Assembly (NCBI RefSeq): GCF_010500245.1
Contig: NZ_JAAGOX010000001.1
Location: 142,794-206,793, forward strand
Direction: 5' to 3'
Length of the DNA: 64,000 bases
DNA from: Ruegeria sp. PrR005
Lineage (GTDB): Bacteria > Pseudomonadota > Alphaproteobacteria > Rhodobacterales > Rhodobacteraceae
Below the pieces are notes generated by a model. That model was not told where the DNA came from. It saw only the letters and a list, made by a program, of their open reading frames with translations, and ran no database searches. A program made the translations under genes and the position numbers. How positions within the stretch are numbered: position 1 is the stretch's first letter; each line of letters starts with the position of its first letter. Of the stretch, positions 61,860-64,000 are shown in pieces.

Positions 61860-62993
61860 CTATTTCTGCGCAAGATAACTGTCTTCGCCAAAGAGTTCGA
61901 ACATCACCCGTTCGTATACCCGCCTGCGCTCCACAACTTGAGTAGCGGGTTCGGCTCCATCGCTTGCCAGTGCGTACGCATCGCCGCCCTTCTGGAAAGC
62001 CTGTTCGCGTTTTTCCACGCCCTGCACCGCTTTGCCAAGCGCCGCCATGGCGCCTGCCTTTGAAATGCACCGCATCGAGACCCGATCGCTGATCAACACA
62101 CGCAACCAACCCGTTGCGCTGCGGTTACCGACAATGGTTCCGAACACCTGGTTCAACCTCTCCTCGGAAGGAAGAAGGCTCGTCGCGTCTTTCCCATGCG
62201 TTACGACCAGGAACACCCCGCTGCCGCGATAAGCGAAGATGGCCTTGGCATCCTTGGTCGTCATTTGAATGGCGCGTGCGAGATCGGAAATCGCACGGCG
62301 AAAATCTCCGGATTTGCTGAGGTCAAAGAAAAACTCGGCATCCTGAAGCTTGATCGCAAGGACAGACGAGTCAAAGAGGCGGCCACGAGACAGTTGTTCG
62401 ACATAGTTGTCAAACTCGACATAGCGCAGGCACCGACTCAGACCCTCGATTGAAAACGGGTCGTCCAGGTTGAATTGCTGATTGAAATCCAGCTCATCTT
62501 GTAGATGCTTTGCGGACTCCAGTGTCATTTGCGCTTTCACGCGTTCCTGCATCAACAGGTGCGCGGAGTTTATCCGGCTGCGCAGTTCCAGGAAGTCAAA
62601 GGGCTTGGTCACATAGTCTGTCGCCCCTTCCAGGAAAGCCTCTTCCACATAGTGCCGCTCACTCATGGCAGTGATCATGATAACCGAAGTCTGACTGTAC
62701 CGTGGAAGATCACGAATGCGCCGAAGCAGCTCTATGCCGTTCACATGCGGCATCTGGACATCCAACAAAAAGCAGTCGAACGGGGCCTCGGTGGCCTCGA
62801 TAGCTTTCAGCGCTTGCTCTGCCGAGCTTGCCGTCGAAACCTTGCAGTTACCAAAAGAGGTCAAGGCGGTTTGCAGCAACTCCAGAATGCTTGCATCGTC
62901 GTCGACGATCAAAACCTTGAGGGGCTTCTGCTTTTGCGTGCGCAGTTCCAGTTTCTTTTGGAACTGATCTCTTCCCGGATTTGAGTGCTTCAT
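61860..62993 (-). CDS. Response regulator with a degenerate GGDEF-like output domain
   Basis: A 377-residue paralogue of the regulator at 56311-57252. The receiver domain has the acidic cluster at 31-33, phosphoacceptor Asp78 in FLLDVQMPHVNG, Thr108 and Lys130 in TDYVTKPFDF. The C-terminal domain shares VLAIKLQDAE, FRRAISDLARAI and AYRGSGVFLVV (254-264) with its paralogue; again the GGDEF position reads G-S-G-V-F and should be inactive as a cyclase. A C-terminal tail of about 50 residues (RRRVYERVMFELFGED) is extra. It is convergent with the P450 gene, 59 bp apart. ATG 62993 is the start. Confidence 0.82.
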   Translation of the reverse strand: MKHSNPGRDQFQKKLELRTQKQKPLKVLIVDDDASILELLQTALTSFGNCKVSTASSAEQALKAIEATEAPFDCFLLDVQMPHVNGIELLRRIRDLPRYSQTSVIMITAMSERHYVEEAFLEGATDYVTKPFDFLELRSRINSAHLLMQERVKAQMTLESAKHLQDELDFNQQFNLDDPFSIEGLSRCLRYVEFDNYVEQLSRGRLFDSSVLAIKLQDAEFFFDLSKSGDFRRAISDLARAIQMTTKDAKAIFAYRGSGVFLVVTHGKDATSLLPSEERLNQVFGTIVGNRSATGWLRVLISDRVSMRCISKAGAMAALGKAVQGVEKREQAFQKGGDAYALASDGAEPATQVVERRRVYERVMFELFGEDSYLAQK

Positions 62994-63425
62994 GAGTTGG
63001 GGGCCTGATGGCAACTGGTTTCAGTGTCATCCTAGGCAGCGAGTAGGCCAAAAACGTGGCGCCTCTTCAGATTATTTATACATTTTTGGCAAAATTGTGA
63101 AAAAATTTCGGCAAACATTGAAGATCTCGGGACAATATGTGGAAATCCAATTCTTTGTTTTCGCTTTGGAAAACCCATCATGACCTGGCTGATTTTCACG
63201 CTTAAGATGAGTCGAACCTGTGGAGGCATGGAGCCCGAGATGTCTGCGTGGCCGCCCTGCCGACCAAGTCCCTGGTGGAGAAGGCTCAACAGGCTACGCT
63301 GTCACAACGCTTGGGCCGGCCAGGAAACACAGAGGGAAATGGACCACTACGCCAAAACCTGGTCTGTCCCCTGAAAATTGGTCCTCTCGGAAGTACGCTT
63401 ATTGAGCCAGATGGAGGACCATGGA
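62994..63425. other. Intergenic region before the insertion-sequence remnants
   Basis: About 430 bp with AT-rich sequence near 63060-63120 that may hold the promoter of the response regulator. The TGTCCCCTGAAAATTGGTCC near 63365 might be the left inverted repeat of the decayed insertion sequence, but the other end is outside or lost. Confidence 0.4.
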
Positions 63426-63653
63426 ATGCCCCAGAAAGTCGAGGTTTTGGTTTCGCAAGTCCAGTCTGTGACTGAGGCCGTGCGGTCGATCTGAGTGACG
63501 CAGTTCACCTACCATCTGTGGCGCAAAGAGTTCGGCGGACTCAAGACCGAGCTCAAGGAGCTGGAGAAAGAGAACGAGCGGCTGCGGAAGGCGGTGTCGG
63601 ATCTCACGCTCGAGAAGCTGATCCTTGCCGAGGCTGCCCGTGGAAACTTCTGA
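63426..63653 (+). pseudogene. IS3-family transposase OrfA, decayed
   Basis: The frame reads MPQKVEVLVSQVQSVTEAVRSI, a TGA stop at 63492-63494, then VTQFTYHLWRKEFGGLKTE and KELEKENERLRKAVSDLTLEKLIL ending in GNF. These are the DNA-binding and leucine-zipper parts of an IS3-group OrfA. A normal protein has a longer N terminus, Gly at the TGA position and a few more residues after LKTE, so it is truncated, has an in-frame nonsense codon and a small deletion. Confidence 0.82.
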
Positions 63654-63865
63654 GCCCGGCCTGCCGCGGTGCTTGTATAGAGCATGTCAGGAAGAAGTTC
63701 CGTGTCTCGGGACACCTCGCATTTCGCGTTCTCCGTCAGTATCGGTCGCCCCAGCGGAAGCTGCCGCTAGAAGATGCGCTGACAGCAAACATCATAGCGC
63801 GTGCCTCTGAAAACGGGCGCTACGGATATCGGCGCATCACGGCGCTCCTGGGTGGCCTGATCTGA
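63650..63865 (+). pseudogene. IS3-family transposase OrfB, N-terminal fragment
   Basis: Translation LSPACRGACIEHVRKKF, RVLRQYRSPQRKLPL and NGRYGYRRITALL matches the beginning of an IS3-group OrfB (HTH_21-type) and stops at GGLI, before the catalytic DDE domain. The break coincides with the end of a second, oppositely oriented insertion sequence, so it was probably interrupted by insertion. Confidence 0.8.
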
Positions 63866-64000
63866 CTGGTCCGGTTTGATTGTTAGTGCATTAGTGGCCT
63901 CTGGTCCATCTGGACGATGGTTTCAGGAGCTGGCGGCCGATAGCCGAGTGCGCTGTGCGGCCGCTTGGTGTTGTAGTGTTTCCTCCAGCCTTCGATGATG
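63862..64000 (-). mobile_element. End of a second IS3-family insertion sequence, truncated by the window edge
   Basis: The plus-strand bases from about 63862 begin TGATCTGACTGGTCCGG and run out of the window. On the minus strand the sequence encodes the C terminus of a transposase. The left end is near 63862-63870; the exact inverted repeat could not be fixed without the other end. Confidence 0.6.
63883..64000 (-). CDS. IS3-family transposase OrfB, C-terminal part (partial at window edge)
   Basis: On the minus strand the visible 38 residues contain EGWRKHYNTKRPHSALGYRP and end PLMH before a TAA. HYNTxRPHSALGYRPPAP is the invariant C-terminal block of IS3-family integrases (after the third catalytic acidic residue). 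The rest lies beyond the window. It is presumably intact, in contrast to the decayed element it interrupts. Confidence 0.88.
   Translation of the reverse strand, partial: IIEGWRKHYNTKRPHSALGYRPPAPETIVQMDQRPLMH

Overview
The window looks like a chromosomal segment of a marine alphaproteobacterium of the Roseobacter group (Rhodobacteraceae), probably Ruegeria-like. The evidence is the high GC content, a full-length CtrA with a SciP partner upstream, the alphaproteobacterial envelope-biogenesis gene order pyrH-frr-uppS-cdsA-dxr-rseP-bamA-ompH-fabZ-lpxA-lpxI-lpxB, the folate-dependent TrmFO, and a catabolic operon for the plankton sulfonate 2,3-dihydroxypropane-1-sulfonate (DHPS). No rRNA, tRNA or CRISPR array was seen. 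Family assignments rest on motif reading and memory of the families; no search was run.

Layout. 0-8.5 kb: two EamA exporters around a FadL-type porin, a P-loop ATPase, metA (acetyl-CoA type by its Glu111), an alpha/beta hydrolase, PPK2 overlapping a TetR regulator, and a FkbM methyltransferase. 8.5-17 kb: rplM-rpsI with a clear promoter and shared terminator, a MocR regulator divergent from a DUF1127 protein across palindromic sites, a thioesterase/enoyl-CoA hydratase pair, trmFO, a methyltransferase-gluQRS pair, hisI, a NifU-like scaffold and a 40-residue protein. 17-24.6 kb: recG-ligA, then ctrA and sciP, then mnmA and an acetyltransferase. 24.6-38.5 kb: the lipid A / outer-membrane / isoprenoid block on the minus strand, including a 41-residue protein between rseP and bamA, then divergent miaA. 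38.5-45.8 kb: an AraC regulator and a complete peptide-type ABC transporter with both ATPases fused.

45.9-56.1 kb is a compact minus-strand operon: a small membrane protein, TRAP transporter P-Q-M, HpsN-type sulfopropanediol 3-dehydrogenase, a short-chain and a zinc dehydrogenase, a universal stress protein, sulfopyruvate decarboxylase ComDE and an FMN 2-hydroxyacid dehydrogenase. A divergent LacI regulator shares two near-perfect 14-bp operators with it. Together they would import DHPS and convert it to sulfoacetaldehyde; the desulfonating enzyme (Xsc) is not in the window.

56.3-63.0 kb is the most unusual part: a LuxI acyl-homoserine-lactone synthase with no LuxR beside it, flanked by two response regulators that each end in a degenerate GGDEF-like domain, a membrane histidine kinase with an unrecognised N-terminal sensor, and a cytochrome P450. 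This is the best candidate for an undescribed signalling module. The window ends in a decayed IS3-type transposase interrupted by the end of a second IS3-family element.
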